A DNA stretch of 64,000 nucleotides, taken from the NCBI GenBank assembly GCA_027382625.1, contig JAJKFJ010022615.1:1-64000 (forward strand). The letters are read 5' to 3'. Source of the DNA: Tetmemena sp. SeJ-2015 (Eukaryota > Ciliophora > Spirotrichea > Sporadotrichida > Oxytrichidae). Position numbers and translations under genes: made by a program. The notes under the pieces are model-generated. The model was not told the origin of the DNA, did no database searches, and was given only the letters and a program-made list of their open reading frames with translations. Below, in pieces: positions 24,301 to 36,880 of the stretch. How positions within the stretch are numbered: the first letter of the stretch is position 1; each line of letters opens with the position of its first letter.

Positions 24301-25321
24301 ATTCAGTAAATAAGATAAAAGTTGCGCTATAGATTTAAAAGAAGCCATCCAAATTAAAAATACTACATAAATCACAATACATACTCAACTTCTAGAAGGC
24401 AAAAATAAATTAAAATACAAGGAATTGCTTCTTTAAGAAAATTTCAAGGCCAAGATATAGATCGAGCTGCACGGAGGAGAAAATTTAGATAAATCAATAA
24501 TCCTAAGCACCAAAATATTTAGATTTCAGGTATTTGAGCCAATCAAAGTCTCTATTTTGTAAGGAAAAATTCTCAAAATAACTAAGATCAAAACTAATTG
24601 TGAATTTATTTTTTTAAAAGAGCAAGTCGGATTACTTAACTCTATCAAAGATTGAGCTTGAGCAAGAAGAGTTGAAAGAGTGCTTTGAATTTGACTAAAA
24701 TCAATCATAACAAGAAGAAAATTTATTGTCTAGAGATAATGAAGATAAAGATAATATTTATGACTAAGCTTTTGAAGTGTAGGAATGCGAGTATAGAAGG
24801 ATATTGAGATAGAGTTATGACAAAGCTAAGTTGCTTACAATTAAAAGCTATCTCTAAGCTAAGGATTTTGATAAAACTTTTATTCAAGAGAAAGTAATTG
24901 ACTTGATGACAGCTTAGGGTTTGAGTAACTAAGTGGCGCTATCATCTTCTTAAATGAATATTTATTTTATAAAGCTGTTAAAGCCGACAAGTTTAAGATC
25001 CGCTTTACTTGCGAGAAAGGACTGGCTATTCAAATTACTAAGGATTCAATAGCCCAAGAAGTCGCTTTCTAGTACAAAATATAAGCAACGGAAGAGCTGA
25101 AACAAAAGGGAATAGTCAAGTATAAATTTTAGGAAGATTAGATTTCTCAAAGCAATGGAAGTTTAGTTATTTCAGACTCTCTCAGCGGGAAAGTTCATGA
25201 AAGTGATGCTAGCTTTAGTCTGAGATGTACAATTCTAACATCTAAATAGGAAAGTGAAGATATTATGTGCCAGCCTCCAACCCCAGAATTAAATATCATC
25301 ATTATTTATTTAATTAGTTGA
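21386..25321 (+). CDS. Large protein, possibly TRAPP II subunit TRAPPC10/Trs130-like
   Basis: ATG at 21386 begins MKLKLLRESELELDAEYQRR. Introns at 21647-21695 and 23084-23121 are clear. The product is about 1,100-1,250 residues and ends at UGA 25319-25321. The N-terminal part (FIMIYKPGWSLDEKLFKNID; VMLIQFDVAKVADYNE) is followed by helical hairpins (NIDEKINFYDSQILYQSM; VFLLLRLGKLRVAFEQLQNL), then a Gln/Lys-rich middle and a beta-rich C-terminal half. The order (alpha/beta start, amphipathic helical repeats, beta-sandwich end) and the helical segment recall TRAPPC10, a vesicle-tethering subunit at the Golgi, but no diagnostic motif was found. A 611-bp element (21870-22480) lies inside exon 2. 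Removing it with one 8-bp repeat keeps the frame (QSIV-QTVSSNIDEK). I treat the name as tentative. Confidence 0.55.
21870..22480. mobile_element. MITE/IES with poly-G/poly-C ends, family 1, 8-bp duplication
   Basis: Nine Gs open the element and nine or more Cs close it. Just inside, CCTTTCCTCGACAG and its complement begin terminal inverted repeats of about 240 bp (21870-22110 and 22238-22480), leaving a central part of about 130 bp. The 8-mer AAACTGTC flanks both sides (21862-21869 and 22481-22488), as expected for a target duplication; 8 bp is typical of hAT-like elements. It has no coding capacity of its own; open frames across the arms are incidental. It sits within an exon and its exact removal restores the reading frame. 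Confidence 0.85.
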
Positions 25322-25471
25322 TAAGACAGGACAAAGGTTTTATGCTGGGAAACACTTTAGTTTAGAGAGAACTTATTATTGATAAAACTATTCACTACCC
25401 ACACTTATATTAAAATGCACTTACTATTGTTGATATTTATAGCATTAGAATAAAAGTATTGAAATAATATA
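25322..25471. promoter_or_regulatory. Short intergenic region
   Basis: 150 bp of AT-rich DNA between two same-strand genes. It presumably carries the 3' end signals of one gene and the promoter of the next, but no motif could be singled out. Confidence 0.3.
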
Positions 25472-26950
25472 ATGGATTTAAACAGTTTCCTCTTTCCAGC
25501 ACCCACAAGCAGCTATACTATCCACGGTGGGGCTGGCGACATCCTATACATTCCTAAATTCAAGCTTAAGGAAAAAGAAAATGACTAACTGATCTCAAAT
25601 AGGAATACTCTAGTCTACCAAGAGTCCCCCGTGCTAAAGACACATCGAACTATAATAACTAAACAGAATAGAGAAAGCTTAGTTATAGAAGAGGAAGAAA
25701 AAGAAGACTCTAAGAAAGAAAATAAAAAGGAAGCGTTGCTTCTAAGTAAGCATTAGAAAAGCTTTATAACACAAGATGTATAAGGGCAAGATGCCTTAAT
25801 TACCATAAATAAAGACAGGAGCGATAAGGGTAGTCCGCTCAAAAAATCTCACAGCCAAATTAATATAAATGAAAACAGAGACAGCTCTTCTTAATATGAA
25901 AGAGTATTTAAGGGGTAAATATGATTATAAAAAAATTATTGAGAGCTATTTGCTTTAGTTATTTTACTTTTATTTCTGCGATAATAACTAGGAAGTATGA
26001 CGATTAAACTGAGTTTGAATAAATTAAAGGCCATATACCTTGCGTCTATCTGCCATTTGCCTCAGGATCTTCGAAAGTTCTGCTCTATTTCCACGGAAAT
26101 GCAGAGGACATCGGATTAGCATCTGAACTTTTGGATTACATGAGAACTTTACTAAGGGTAATAAATATTTTATAGCTTGCTTCCCTATTTATGTTAACCT
26201 CTCTGTCTATAGATACATGTGATAGCAATAGAATATCCTGGCTATGGAATTTATGATGGACAACCAGAAGCATAATAAATCATGGAAGACGCTCAGTCAA
26301 TTTTTGTCTACTTGACAAGAGTGTAGAAGCTGCATGAGTCACAAATTTTGATCTTTGGAAGATCCATCGGCACTGGGCCAGCAGTGTTTCTCGGAGCTGC
26401 ATTTAGTCCAGGTGCTCTGCTTCTAATGTCTCCTTTTAAGTCAATAAGGGACATTGTGCATGACTAGGCCGGGAAAGTGGCCTCCTACCTCATAAACGAC
26501 CGCTTTCGAAACATCGACTTGATAGACAAAGTGGAGTGCCCGACTTTCATAGTCCATGGGCAGAGAGATACTCTGATAAGCTTCACCCACTCACATCAGC
26601 TCTTCATGAAGTGCAAGGGGAAGTGCTCTCTCAATTTGCCAGTGGATATGGACCACAACGAATTTGACTTCAATGAAGACCTAATCAAGCCCTTCCAAGT
26701 TTTCCTAAGGCAGTGTGGTATAACTACAGACGTGGATGTTGAGCAATTCCTAGTGGGGAAGGATGACGCAAACATCGACTGGGACTAGTTTCAAAGCCAA
26801 GTGCATGACGCTGGCCAGATCAAATTCCCAGAGAGCTTGTATGTGCTATAAATTAAGATTTTATTATATTTAAATGTGCCACCACACGATTTTCCCAAGA
26901 CAAACTCTAACAGCAACCTATGGAATTGGATATTAAGAAAGTTCATGTGA
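25472..26950 (+). CDS. Alpha/beta hydrolase, ABHD13/ABHD17 (BEM46)-like
   Basis: ATG at 25472 (MDLNSFLFPAPTSSYTIHGG). The first exon encodes a charged, Lys/Glu-rich segment of about 140 residues. Introns at 25915-25991 and 26158-26212 join in frame. The hydrolase fold is clear: VLLYFHGNAEDIG (oxyanion strand), VIAIEYPGYGIYDG, and the nucleophile elbow GRSIGTGPA, where Ser is the catalytic residue. VHGQRDTLISF supplies the acid Asp and DMDHNEFDF the His. UGA is at 26948-26950. Relatives are serine hydrolases; ABHD17 members depalmitoylate proteins, which is suggestive given two DHHC palmitoyltransferase genes in the same window, but substrate cannot be read from sequence. The PGYG and HGNAED motifs are intact, so an active enzyme is likely. 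Confidence 0.9.
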
Positions 26951-27167
26951 ATTCCTGCTCAATAAATTCTCATATATAATCTATATTTGCATTTATAAAT
27001 TAACATTTTCAATTGTTTTTATGAAAGAGAGTGTGATAGTTGCATTTCGATATCAATATTTAGAAAAATATAAACTCTTTAATGAATTTTAAATAACAAA
27101 GCAACAAGAGATCAACAACCACTTCTTTGGAAATAAATATCATCACAACTAGCATCAAACTCTGAGA
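26951..27167. other. Intergenic region
   Basis: AT-rich stretch between hydrolase stop and TFIIE beta start. The frame of the TFIIE beta first exon stays open upstream to about 27090 without an ATG, so a further 5' exon is possible. Confidence 0.3.
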
Positions 27168-28337
27168 ATGTAATACAAACAACCTCCTCAGAAATGTAAG
27201 TGACCCCTATGCCTTTTAAGTTAGTTTGTAGTTCCTTAAAATAAAGGGTACCCTGGGGGCCCCATGTATCAATAGAATGGCTATGGAGCACAACCTTCGC
27301 AAGGGATGCCTCCAGCCAAAATGGGTAGCGGAGTTGGCCAAAATCTGATGAGTCAAGGTCCTGGCTCCTAGAATCCAGGTGGCATCTCTGCCTCCAAAAT
27401 TTAAAAAGAGCTGCCCATCTTCAACAGCGCATACGCAACTTTGCGAAAACTACTAACAGACAAGAGAGCTCCAGTGTCCCTTCATGATGCAAATAATAAT
27501 GTAAGAGCTACAAATAATTCTGTCCCTCTGAATTCTATATCCTTATACCTTACTTCTAGAATGTATTCTTGAGGGTGAACTTTGTTGAATTCTACGACTA
27601 CATCACTAGAAATCCCTAGGAGATCAGTTACAATGAAAAGAGCAGAGAGTTTTAATTCAAGAGCAAGTATGGGATAGTCAACAAAGAGGGTAAGTCACAT
27701 TTTTAACAGAAATATCTGTCTTTCTAATTGATCATCATCATGATCATTTATTGAATGAGATTATTGTCTGATTTTGATCGATGGTTTTAGGTTTGCTGAA
27801 ACTGATTTTAAGCAACCCAGAGGGTCTTGAGGAAGATGAGGATTTGAAGTTTTGCTATCGAGGACTGGAGGAGGACTTGCAGAAGCTGAAGGACGAAGGA
27901 TGGGTGAGATCTGTGAAGCTTGTGAGAGACAAGAAGACGGTGCTGTTTCCAATCGACAAGAACTTGGATAGGATTGAAGTGAGACACAAAATCCTGCCTA
28001 AAGCACATGCACTCATTTGCGATATCTGGGACAAGCAAGTAAGTCAGAATTTAAAGCTCTCCCTAATTAAAGTTAAAAGAGGATACCAACAAAGAATAGA
28101 CTCTTAAACTTTATATAGATAGAGCCAATAGAGGAGTTCAAGTATGACTAAATATTGCTTGACAACAACCTGCTGACTCAATTTGAGTAAGAGCAGCTGA
28201 TCCACAGACAGCGCCAACGTCAGGCTTTGCTAGAGAAGGAGAAGGATTAGAATGATGTGCTAGGACACAGACGCCAGAGAAAGGGAAAGACTTAAAAGAA
28301 TTAGCACATCGACCTTGACCTCCTTGATGTTATTTGA
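27168..28337 (+). CDS. Transcription initiation factor TFIIE subunit beta
   Basis: Five exons with introns at 27195-27246, 27501-27559, 27690-27790 and 28039-28118, all GT..AG and phase-consistent. After a Gly/Pro/Gln-rich N-terminus come the tandem winged-helix regions: FVEFYDYITRNPQEISYNEK and EFQFKSKYGIVNKEG, then LLKLILSNPEGLEEDEDL and FCYRGLEEDLQKLKDEGW. The fold's closing segment VRDKKTVLFPIDK aligns with the human NRPDKKKILFFND region. A basic C-terminal tail (GHRRQRKGKTQKNQHIDLDL) ends at UGA 28335-28337, as in other TFIIE beta proteins. It acts with TFIIE alpha to recruit TFIIH to RNA polymerase II at promoters. ATG 27168 is the only in-frame Met before the first intron. The small size (about 290 residues) suits the family. 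Confidence 0.85.
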
Positions 28338-29035
28338 GCATACCCTCTTCAATGCCAACTCTAGGCTTTAACATTAGAATATATGAGCGATGTTTGAGAA
28401 TGATGAAAGTGAGCAATTAAAGAACTTAAATAATTAAACTAGGATGGAGAGAGACTTAAACTTAATAAGTATTATAATTTTAATAAAAGTGTTAGTTGCG
28501 ATTTAATTTTATTTTTGAATTAAATTAGTAGCTTGTGATATTGAGTGGCGCTCTTTTAATTTCCAAAGTTGTGAATATCTTTGCCCATTGTGAGTGCTCT
28601 CTCGAATACGATTTGATAAGCATAAATATAAACTATGATTGAGATCTATGGTGAATATGTAAATTTGATACTTAATATGACACCTAGACTGAAAGTTTAA
28701 AACAAGTTCCAATATGGAATGAGAACAATGGATGAGATGTGGTGATAGAAGGATCAGCAGTTTAATAAAATTGTTAATAATCATTTTGTATGATTCATCC
28801 GGGGAAAGTTTTTTCATCGTTAACCTTCTTCACCCATCTCATCTACTCATATTGAGTAGTAGGCTCCTTACCTTCAAAGTTAAACATATACAACACATTT
28901 ATACTGATTTAAGTTGTGCGAGGCTTCTCATATTAAATATTAAATTATATTATAAAAAACATTTAATCTCCGCCTTAAATACCTCAGATGTTAAAGTATC
29001 TAAGAATGGAAATTTATTATAAGTATAAATAAACT
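28338..29035. other. Convergent intergenic region, no gene identified
   Basis: About 700 bp between the TFIIE beta stop (plus) and the channel stop (minus). Open stretches exist on both strands (28509-28817 minus, 28732-29022 plus) but overlap each other and show no conserved content, so I do not call them. Confidence 0.4.
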
Positions 29036-32000
29036 TCATAGTCCCTCCCAAGGAGTCCTTCCTCTTTTATTAGGGATGGTTTCATCAGCTCCGTTGTCTA
29101 TCAAAAGCTGAATAATTCTCTAATAGTTAAAGCTAATAGCATAGTGCAAAGGAGAGTTTCCTTCTTCCTATTAAATTAAATTAAAATTGATATTCTTACA
29201 TTCTAAGTGTTAATGTAGATCAAAACATAAGTTTCAAAAATATACTTTTTTGCAAATGTAGACTCCATTCAAAATAAGAAGTTCTGATATTTCGAAGTTG
29301 CCCTTTTAAACAGCGACTGTAAGAAGACTGTTGCCTTGCTCGTCGAATATATTGAGTTCCATGAGGTTCTAGCGCACATAGTTATCCACTTCAATTATCT
29401 TATTGAGTCTGATGCACTTGAAGACGTCCTCCCGCCTCACCTTAACTATCTCCTTATTATACTGCTTAAGAAGGTCCTTTTTAATAAGTCTGCTCTTTTT
29501 CTTCTTCTTGAGGAAGTCAGCCACCTTCTTAGCCTGCTTCTTCTGCTGCTGTTGGTTTACCAGATTTATAGATCCTCTCGAGTGAATTGAACTTATCACG
29601 CCAGAACTCAAACGCCTCAAGTAGTCAGTTAATACTGGGTTGTTGTTTGCCTGAGAGGCAGCTGCGGCCGCTTGACTTAGCAAGGTCTAGCTACCACCAG
29701 TCATCCCGTTATGCAGCTTCATCTTGTTGGAGAAGTCTTAAATGGATTGAGTGTTGTCAGTTCGAGACTACTGCCACTTGTTGACGCTTTGGCTGTTACT
29801 GCGCTGCTTCTAGATATCTTTTTTCTCTGCCTTCTCTTTACTGTTTGAGTTCTGAGAAGACTGCATCATCTTCAATAGGGAGCCTCTTTTGCTCTGCACT
29901 TCAAACTAAGCAGATCTGTTTCTCATCATAAACAATATTATGCGTGATAATCAGCTAGAATAAAAAGCATCACAAAGCTTTCAATGTCTTGCTGGAAAGT
30001 GGTATCTGAGGAATTCAAGTAAATCGTTAATTATATCAATAAAATTAAAATAAGAATTGAGAGCTTTGGCGATGGTAGAATTTCCATTTTGAAAGTATTC
30101 GTTGGCATTTGGTTGTGGATTTGGACTTTGATATTAGGGCTGATGGACGCTGGTATTCTATTGATCTCCGAGCAATTCTCTGTCTATGTCGAAGAAGTTA
30201 AGTAGTTCCTCATTATTGTTAGCGATAATCAGGTTATTACCCTAGGAGGAGTTATCACTCTTCTTGGAGCTTGAAGTGCCCCCTTAGCTTGAGAGTATCT
30301 GCTGATTGATTCTGTAGCGGGAAGACTTGTGTCTGTCCGTTGAACTCGACTGAGAAGATTCAATGTCGAATTTGAGCACACTGAACTTCTTCCTTTGCAC
30401 AAATGTATGGTTCTACACTGCCAAACTCATCTTACTCTACTTCCTCATCTGCAATAGATTAAAGCATCAATTAAAATGACTACTATGAATATATGTAAGA
30501 TTAGGGATCATTTTCTTATTTCCCATACCACCGAACTTGTTCTTGATGTTTAAAATATTCAAAAATTAACAATACTTAGTTGACAAACATCTCAGGGGGA
30601 GTTCTTGGAGTGGAGCTGGAGGAGCTGCTGCTGAACTTTTCCGATTAGAAGGAGGAGTCCTGGTCCTCTAGGATCTTTTCCTTGTTGTGCATAAAAATGT
30701 TGTTTGCAACTGACTTCCTCTGCTTGATCATCTTGATGCTTCATCAATGAAATATCATCAATTTAAATTAGTTGCTCTTGACTGAGTTAGCCATGCTCTC
30801 AAATTTGGTAAGCTTGATATTGGAGCTATCTTCTACAACAGGAGGAGGAGGCAGCAGCATAGCTTATTGTTGCTGCTTAGTTTCTTCTTCACGAACTTAG
30901 TTCTCACTCTCGCGCTCTTCGTTTTCCTAGTGACTGGAGAGACTTGAGTCGCTGTCCAAGTCCCCGTCAGAGGAGTACTCACTCCCTAAAGCACTACGGA
31001 TGATGTCATAATAGATAAAAGGAAAGATTAAAAATGCACTATAAATATATAGAGTCCTTAACGTTGTAGTGTCTTTAGATTAGTTCTTGCTCTTGTTCGT
31101 ACATTTAGTCCATCTCCTCTCCTGAGAAGACATCATACATTTTTATCTGTTGCTAATGATCCGCTGCTTAAGTTTCATAATAACTTCATAACTTCCTAAC
31201 CAACAATAGATTCATGATAACTGCTCTTAGGCTCATTTATTTTTCTCTTGAGGCTCATAGTTGACAGTAACCTTTACTCTTTGAGTAAATTTTAATTCAC
31301 TCACTCTTCATAAATGGTTTACTCTGTTATCCTTCGCCAGGATCTTGTAGATGGCATCTGAGTCTATGATTGCTGGTGAATCAGGTTCTATGTTCTGCCT
31401 ACGAGACAGGCTGCTGCTGAGGTAATTAGTTTGATTGTGAGTCTTCCTGTGGGAGACATAGGTCTTTTGCTGCTGGTAGAAGTACTCAGAATCGTTTGAA
31501 CTGTCCTTCTCAGACTTAACTTACTTCTACACTTGAGGCTTCAAAATTTTAGTCCCAACTTAAATAAAGCATTCACCTATGAATGAAGCAACTACCTGTG
31601 GGTTGTAAGAACCTCTCCTTTCTTTGAGTTGCACGTCGTTCAATGGGTCTATCTAGCTGAGAGAGTCATGTCTGTCCAGACTCTTAGTCCCATAAATCTC
31701 TTACACAGCTGCTCTCAAAATCTGAGGATTGAGAGTCTGAGAGTAGTAATGAGAGTCAACTGAGGGAGCTAAGGTGGAGGGACGCTTCTCTTCCTGGATT
31801 CCTTTCCTGACTTTGTTGACGGAGCCTCTTCTCGAAGTAGAATACTCCTCCATGGATGACTCCTGCGATTGGTTGAGAGAGTACTCTTCCTCCTGGATCT
31901 CGCCTAATGTTTGCATCACATTCGAGTTAAAATAAGGAGAGGAGGAGGGCTTTGAGGTCGGCAGCTGTTTCTAAGTCTTATTATAAATTTATAAAAGCAA

Positions 32001-34937
32001 AATATGATTTTAATTGAAGTCTTCTTCATCTTCATTTTATAAATGCACTAATTTTGTGAACTCTTTCTAAAAATTCAAGCTTGCTAATCAATTTAAGTAC
32101 TCATTACTAGTTTATTGAAATATGGCCTTGCTCGTTGCAAAGGTAGCAGTTGACGAAGATAGCGTTGAAGTTCTTTTCCATGGTTAGCTTTTCATGGATC
32201 TTATAAATTAAACTAGTAAGTATATGAGGATCTCATGATAAGTCTTGTTTGCCTCTGCATACTGAAGTGAGGCTGTGTCAACAAAGTCGTCTTTGTTTAG
32301 TGAGAGGACCTCAGTGAATCCTCTAGATCTGGCTGTGGCGTGTCTGTTGAGCTTTGAGAAGAAACTAATCTCCCCAAAGTACTCATCTACTTGCAATTCT
32401 TTTATGTAAGTGTGCGTCTTCTTCTGCATTATAACTACTGTACCCTTTGTTATAAAGAACATCTTGGCTCCTTGCTCCTCCTCTTCGAAAATATGGTCAT
32501 CCATAGAGAAAGTCAAAATAATGCACACTACAAAATTATAAATAAGATTTTAAGTTTCATTGATGAGGAGGAAAGTAACCTCTGCGAGAAAACGCTAATC
32601 GAAGATGCCGAATATTCTTGTCTTCTTGAGCATGCGTCCATTCAAATGCACTATTACTTAGTCTTTTAAATTTTCATTGAGCATGTTGAGTACTTCAATC
32701 TCAGACAACTTATACTGCTTTTTGTACTCGAACATGTATTCGAGATAACGCCTGACCTTCAAACGAAGGTACTTGGGAATTTGCTTGTGCATCAGGAATT
32801 GGTTAACGTGGAGGATCTTTTCCTTGAAGATAGCTGCCATAGTGTTTGATCTACGAGCTATAGTTTCTATGGAACCAACCACATAGGCGAACACTCCACA
32901 AGCTATCAACATGCTGAACATAGCATAGATTTTTTCTCCCATAGTATAAGGCACCACATCTCCATAGCCCACTGTAGTCATAGTTGTGAAAGCCCAATAC
33001 AAAGATATGATGTACTTGTCAAATATAGGCGCATCTTGGATATTAGCTAAAGTCAACCAGCAGATGGGTTCTGAGTCAAGCTAAGCAGAGCCTATCTGGT
33101 AGAAGATGCAAGCGATCCAGTGAGCAATAAAGAGGATAACTGTGATAACCTTCAAGAAGCCCAGAATTGCATTAATGGTGTCAGACATAATGATCTCCTC
33201 AAATTTGTACAACAGCTTCTTAAGCTTCAACACTCTTAATAGACGTAGAAAGCGGAGGAATCTGACGATTCTGATAAGTCTAAGCAATTGAGGGGCGCGA
33301 GATACTCTTGACTTCGAAGAGGTTTTCACATAGGCTAAGATATATATTAGAGAAGAGGAGAGGGATCTTACTTGTGGTTGTGGTACCATCTTCAGCATCG
33401 TTATTGTCGTCATCTGTCATAACCCAAGCGTAAGGGAAAGATGCAAGCACGTCTAGAATGAACCAAGTCTTAATGTAATTCAAGATGATGTCCTTTCCTA
33501 AAAGAAAGAGATTTAATACCAATTATCGAGTAGAGTAGTCTTACTTTTCATGACAAGGTAACCCTTATTATAAAAGCCGGTGTTAAAGGTAACGATAACA
33601 TCCATCATGAATGAAACGTCCATAACAGTCTCCAAGTAATACAAAGAGCCACTCGCATCCACCGCAAAGCATAAACGGAAAGGAATCACAATTGATTGGT
33701 AGATGATGAACATCAGACACAGTAAGTCCCAAAATCCTTTGAAAGTAGAATCAGGGTAGATTACTCCCCACGCTTTATTTATCTCAGAGTGAGCAGCAAC
33801 TATAATTCAATTAGTTTCGGTCAAGAAAGTAATAAAAAAGGATTTATTTTTTTAAAAAAATGAACTGGCTAATAAATTCGTGACTTGGAATATTGATCCA
33901 AGGATAAATGAAATTCTATACTTTTATTTATAATTGGGCCCTCTGTAACTTAATGTGCTTTTATACAGTGAGTAGTTTTAGAATATTAAGCCTTTTAGGA
34001 GAGAAAAATGATGAGCTAACTTACTTAAATGAATGTATCTGTCGTCGAAGTCGTCATCTGCATCTGAGACTGATATCTCTTGCAAATCATTTATATATTA
34101 AGACACAAATCATTAATTTGTAATCATCAATCTTTGTCTTATCCTCTTGTTGATTAGACTTGTCCCCAGCAAATATATTTGAACTAGACAGCTTCTTGTT
34201 GGTATTATCCAACTTTTCTTGCTTTTAGTTAATGTTCTTATGGTACTTTATGAAATTCCTATAGGCTCTGTACTTCCTATTGGCGCTCTCACTTCTTTTG
34301 TTTACAGTTTCAACCAACTCTCCTGGTCCTATGATAGGTCTGTGCTCTCTGCGCTCACTCTTCTAAGATTGAGATTTGACTGAGTCTTGATGACCGTAGC
34401 CCTCGCCTGCCATGGGTAGCCCATTGTTTTGAGAGCGGTAGGATTTTTAAATGTTAGAGGAGTTGTCATTCTCACTCTCGTATAACATCTAGGACTTCTA
34501 GCTCTGGATTTGCTATATCATTAATTCATTATAAGAAGTTGCTAGTGAGCTTTGTTTTAAGATATTTGGTCTCCTCCAGAGTCTCTCTTGAACTTGGTGG
34601 GGGAGCGGTTCTCCTAACTGGCTCTGTGGGGATCTATGAACTCCCTGGTGATGATGTGATGGAGCTAGTTAGCCAAGTCTGGGTTGTTGTTCTTTATGCT
34701 GTTTCTTTTCTACAGAGGGGCTTAGTTAGGGCCATTTACCCTCCCTCCTATCTCAAACTAGTCAACAATAAGTGAATATTATAGATCAAATGTTTATAAT
34801 GAGTCATTGTAGTTGTTGCTCCTGTGGGATTAGGTGTAACCGCCACCCACCAGCCCCACCCTGGAGGAGTCGTGGTGGTTGTTGAGCTCGTCGAAGTCCA
34901 TGCTCTCGTCCTGATTTCGGTTCATGTTCCGCATCAT
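29036..34937 (-). CDS. Voltage-gated K+ channel with CNBD, CCHC-like knuckle and ankyrin repeats
   Basis: ATG at 34937. A Gln/Ser-rich N-terminal region (34900-34080) precedes the channel. TM1 starts at VIYPDSTFKGFWDLLCLMF (about 33720-33780). S4 is LLRLIRIVRFLRFLRLLRVL, with Arg every third residue. The pore is TTMTTVGYGDVVPY (about 32945-32990), K+-selective GYG. C-linker and cyclic-nucleotide-binding domain follow (32210-32900: MFFITKGTVVIM, YFGEISFFSKLNRHATARS), and CYLCNEQGHIS near 32140, a zinc-knuckle start. A long low-complexity part (31980-29450) leads to at least two ankyrin repeats (NSLLTVAVQKGNFEISELLI; NSPLHYAISFNYQRIIQLLI; NGADETIPNKRGRTPWEGL) and UGA at 29036-29038. The layout recalls plant AKT-type channels, probably by convergence. 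Location is probably plasma or ciliary membrane. Multiple introns; not all exon borders fixed. Confidence 0.8.
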
Positions 34938-35091
34938 TACCTTCTCCAACTTCTATTATATTATTATAATTTATTCTTCTCTCACACTATCCTTCAAGTG
35001 AAATAGATGGGAAATGTCTTCAAAATTAAACTAACTAACTTAACTTAGTCCTAGTAGTGTTATACATGAATGAGTGAGTATGGAGGGTGTT

Positions 35092-36880
35092 ATCATTTGT
35101 TAGACTTCTTTCTGGTGAACTGGCGGGAGGCACTGCTGGGGTTCTTCTTGAGTTGCCTTTCCTGTTCGTCCAACTCATCCAAGTCAAGTAAGTCCTTAAT
35201 CAACCCAATGCCGAGGTCCTTGGGCACTACACCTGGAGCAGATGCCTTATTGGAGGAGGGGTCTTTAATGTTTCCAAGGAGCTGAGTGCCACTTCTCTTG
35301 TACATGGTCTTCTTATACTCCTGATCATCCGGAATGTCAAAGTTTTCAGCGCCCTTCTTGATGGATGTACCCTTGAGCAAGTTTAGTTTGTGCTCGTGGT
35401 AGGAGGGGAGGAAACTCATCACTCCTGCATTGCCTAGCTTCTCCAGCTCGTTCTCCACCTTGAATGGGGAGATTCCCTTCAGCAATACTTAACATAACTT
35501 AATCAGCATGGTGTTTGCTGAGACATGTTCTTGCACGTTCTTCTTCTCACCTTAGCCAGATAGCTTAGTAAGCATTCTATTGACTCTAGTAGTGGTGGAG
35601 GGGTTAAGATTGGCTCCAGTTAGCTGTGCTTCGTAAATGTGCTTGAACTTAGACTCCTCCTTGTTTTGTTGCTTGTTCTTTTTAACCTTGGCCTCCACTA
35701 AGCTCCCCTGCTTGTTGTACTAAGAGTTAGTGTAGGAGCTGATGGAAGAAGTCAAAGAAGAGTCAGCTGAAATCTCGTTGCGAGAGTTCTTGTTGTTGTG
35801 AGGCTAAGAGCTCTGCTTTGCGAAGTTGGAGATGAACTCTTGACAAATGTGAACATACATATATATTTGGAGTATCTTGGCCGTTGTTTGAGCTTGAGAA
35901 GTTCTTAGTGTTCTTCTTTAAGATAGACTTTATAGGCATAAATGAAAATTTCTAACGATTAATGCATAGGGTGGATGTTAAGAGTAGAGGCATTTTGAGG
36001 CTAGGGTTGATGAGACGCCAGGTTAGAGGGAATTTTGGCAACTGAGTCTGACTTTTTCATTCCCACTACTGACTCTTGCTTTATTACTTGCTCTTGAGGC
36101 TTGTTTGCTATGTTCTAGCTACTGGACTAGGGCCTCGGCTTGGAAAGTCCTTGCTCTAGGTTGAGCAGCATTTTGTGAGTGCTCTAGATCTTCTTGTTCT
36201 AACTCACATCTTGCTGTAGCTTTGGGAGCTCCTATGGAATATCCTGCTCAAGCTCTTTACTCATTCCTAAATATCCTAACTCAATCATATTATCTCAATT
36301 GTATTGTCCTATAGTGACTTCATTAAGAGCTTAGTTGGAGTTCTGATTGCTGCCAGTGCCTCCAAAGTTTTGTTTAAACAGTTCCTAGTCTCTCTGCTTG
36401 AACTTCTCCGCAGTTTCGATGGTAGTTGCGCCCACATTAACATTTAGAAGTCTTCCTCCTCCGAGGGCGTTGCTCTTAGCGCCACCTAGTCCAGCGAATC
36501 CATATTTATTGCTCTTGATGCCTGGACTGACACCTTCATTGATAACGTGAGACTAAGCTGAGCCTCTCCTGGACTCGTCCTTCTTCTCACTCTCTGAGCT
36601 TTCACTGGAGGACTGATGTTCGCTGCTCAATTCAGCCTCTGTCTTAATCTCCTCAGAGTCCTCATCCGGCACTCCAGCTCCCTTGCCATCCTCCTTGTTT
36701 CTGTTGGCAGAAGCTCCTGCCTTCTCATCGTCTTACTTCACATCATCCCTCTTCTTGCCCTCCTTCTGCTGTATCTTAAGCATCTTTTGCTTCATTTTGA
36801 AGATCTGCTTCTTCAGGTTGCCCTCTATCTCTGGGAACTGGCTCTCACAGTTTATTGAAATTCTATATATTAGCAACTGA
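35092..36880 (-). CDS. Low-complexity Ser/Gln/Lys-rich protein, unrecognised
   Basis: Minus-strand reading from about 36880 gives CESQFPEIEGNLKKQIFKMK and an acidic/Ser stretch (SSEHQSSSESSESEKKDESR). A Gly-rich patch (GFAGLGGAKSNALGGGRLL) and long Gln-rich runs follow. The last exon (about 35850-35092) reads SNFAKQSSQPHNNKNSRNEI, then MLIKLCQVLLKGISPFKVE, then the acidic DLGIGLIKDLLDLDELDEQE, ending at UGA 35092-35094. An in-frame UGA at about 36290 can be removed as a 39-bp GT..AG intron, which keeps frame. Start uncertain: a possible short first exon begins at 36964. It is upstream of and same-strand with the channel gene, 155 bp away. No domain recognised. Confidence 0.55.

Noticed and set aside
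28509..29022. Overlapping open frames on both strands between the TFIIE beta and channel genes
   Set aside because: No conserved motif, they overlap each other, and the composition is like intergenic DNA.
29403..29784. Plus-strand Leu-rich open frames
   Set aside because: Shadows of the Gln/Lys/Ala-rich coding sequence of the minus-strand channel.
36616..36880. Plus-strand hydrophobic open frames resembling membrane proteins
   Set aside because: Antisense of the Lys/Glu/Ser-rich minus-strand protein; the hydrophobicity is a mirror of that codon use.
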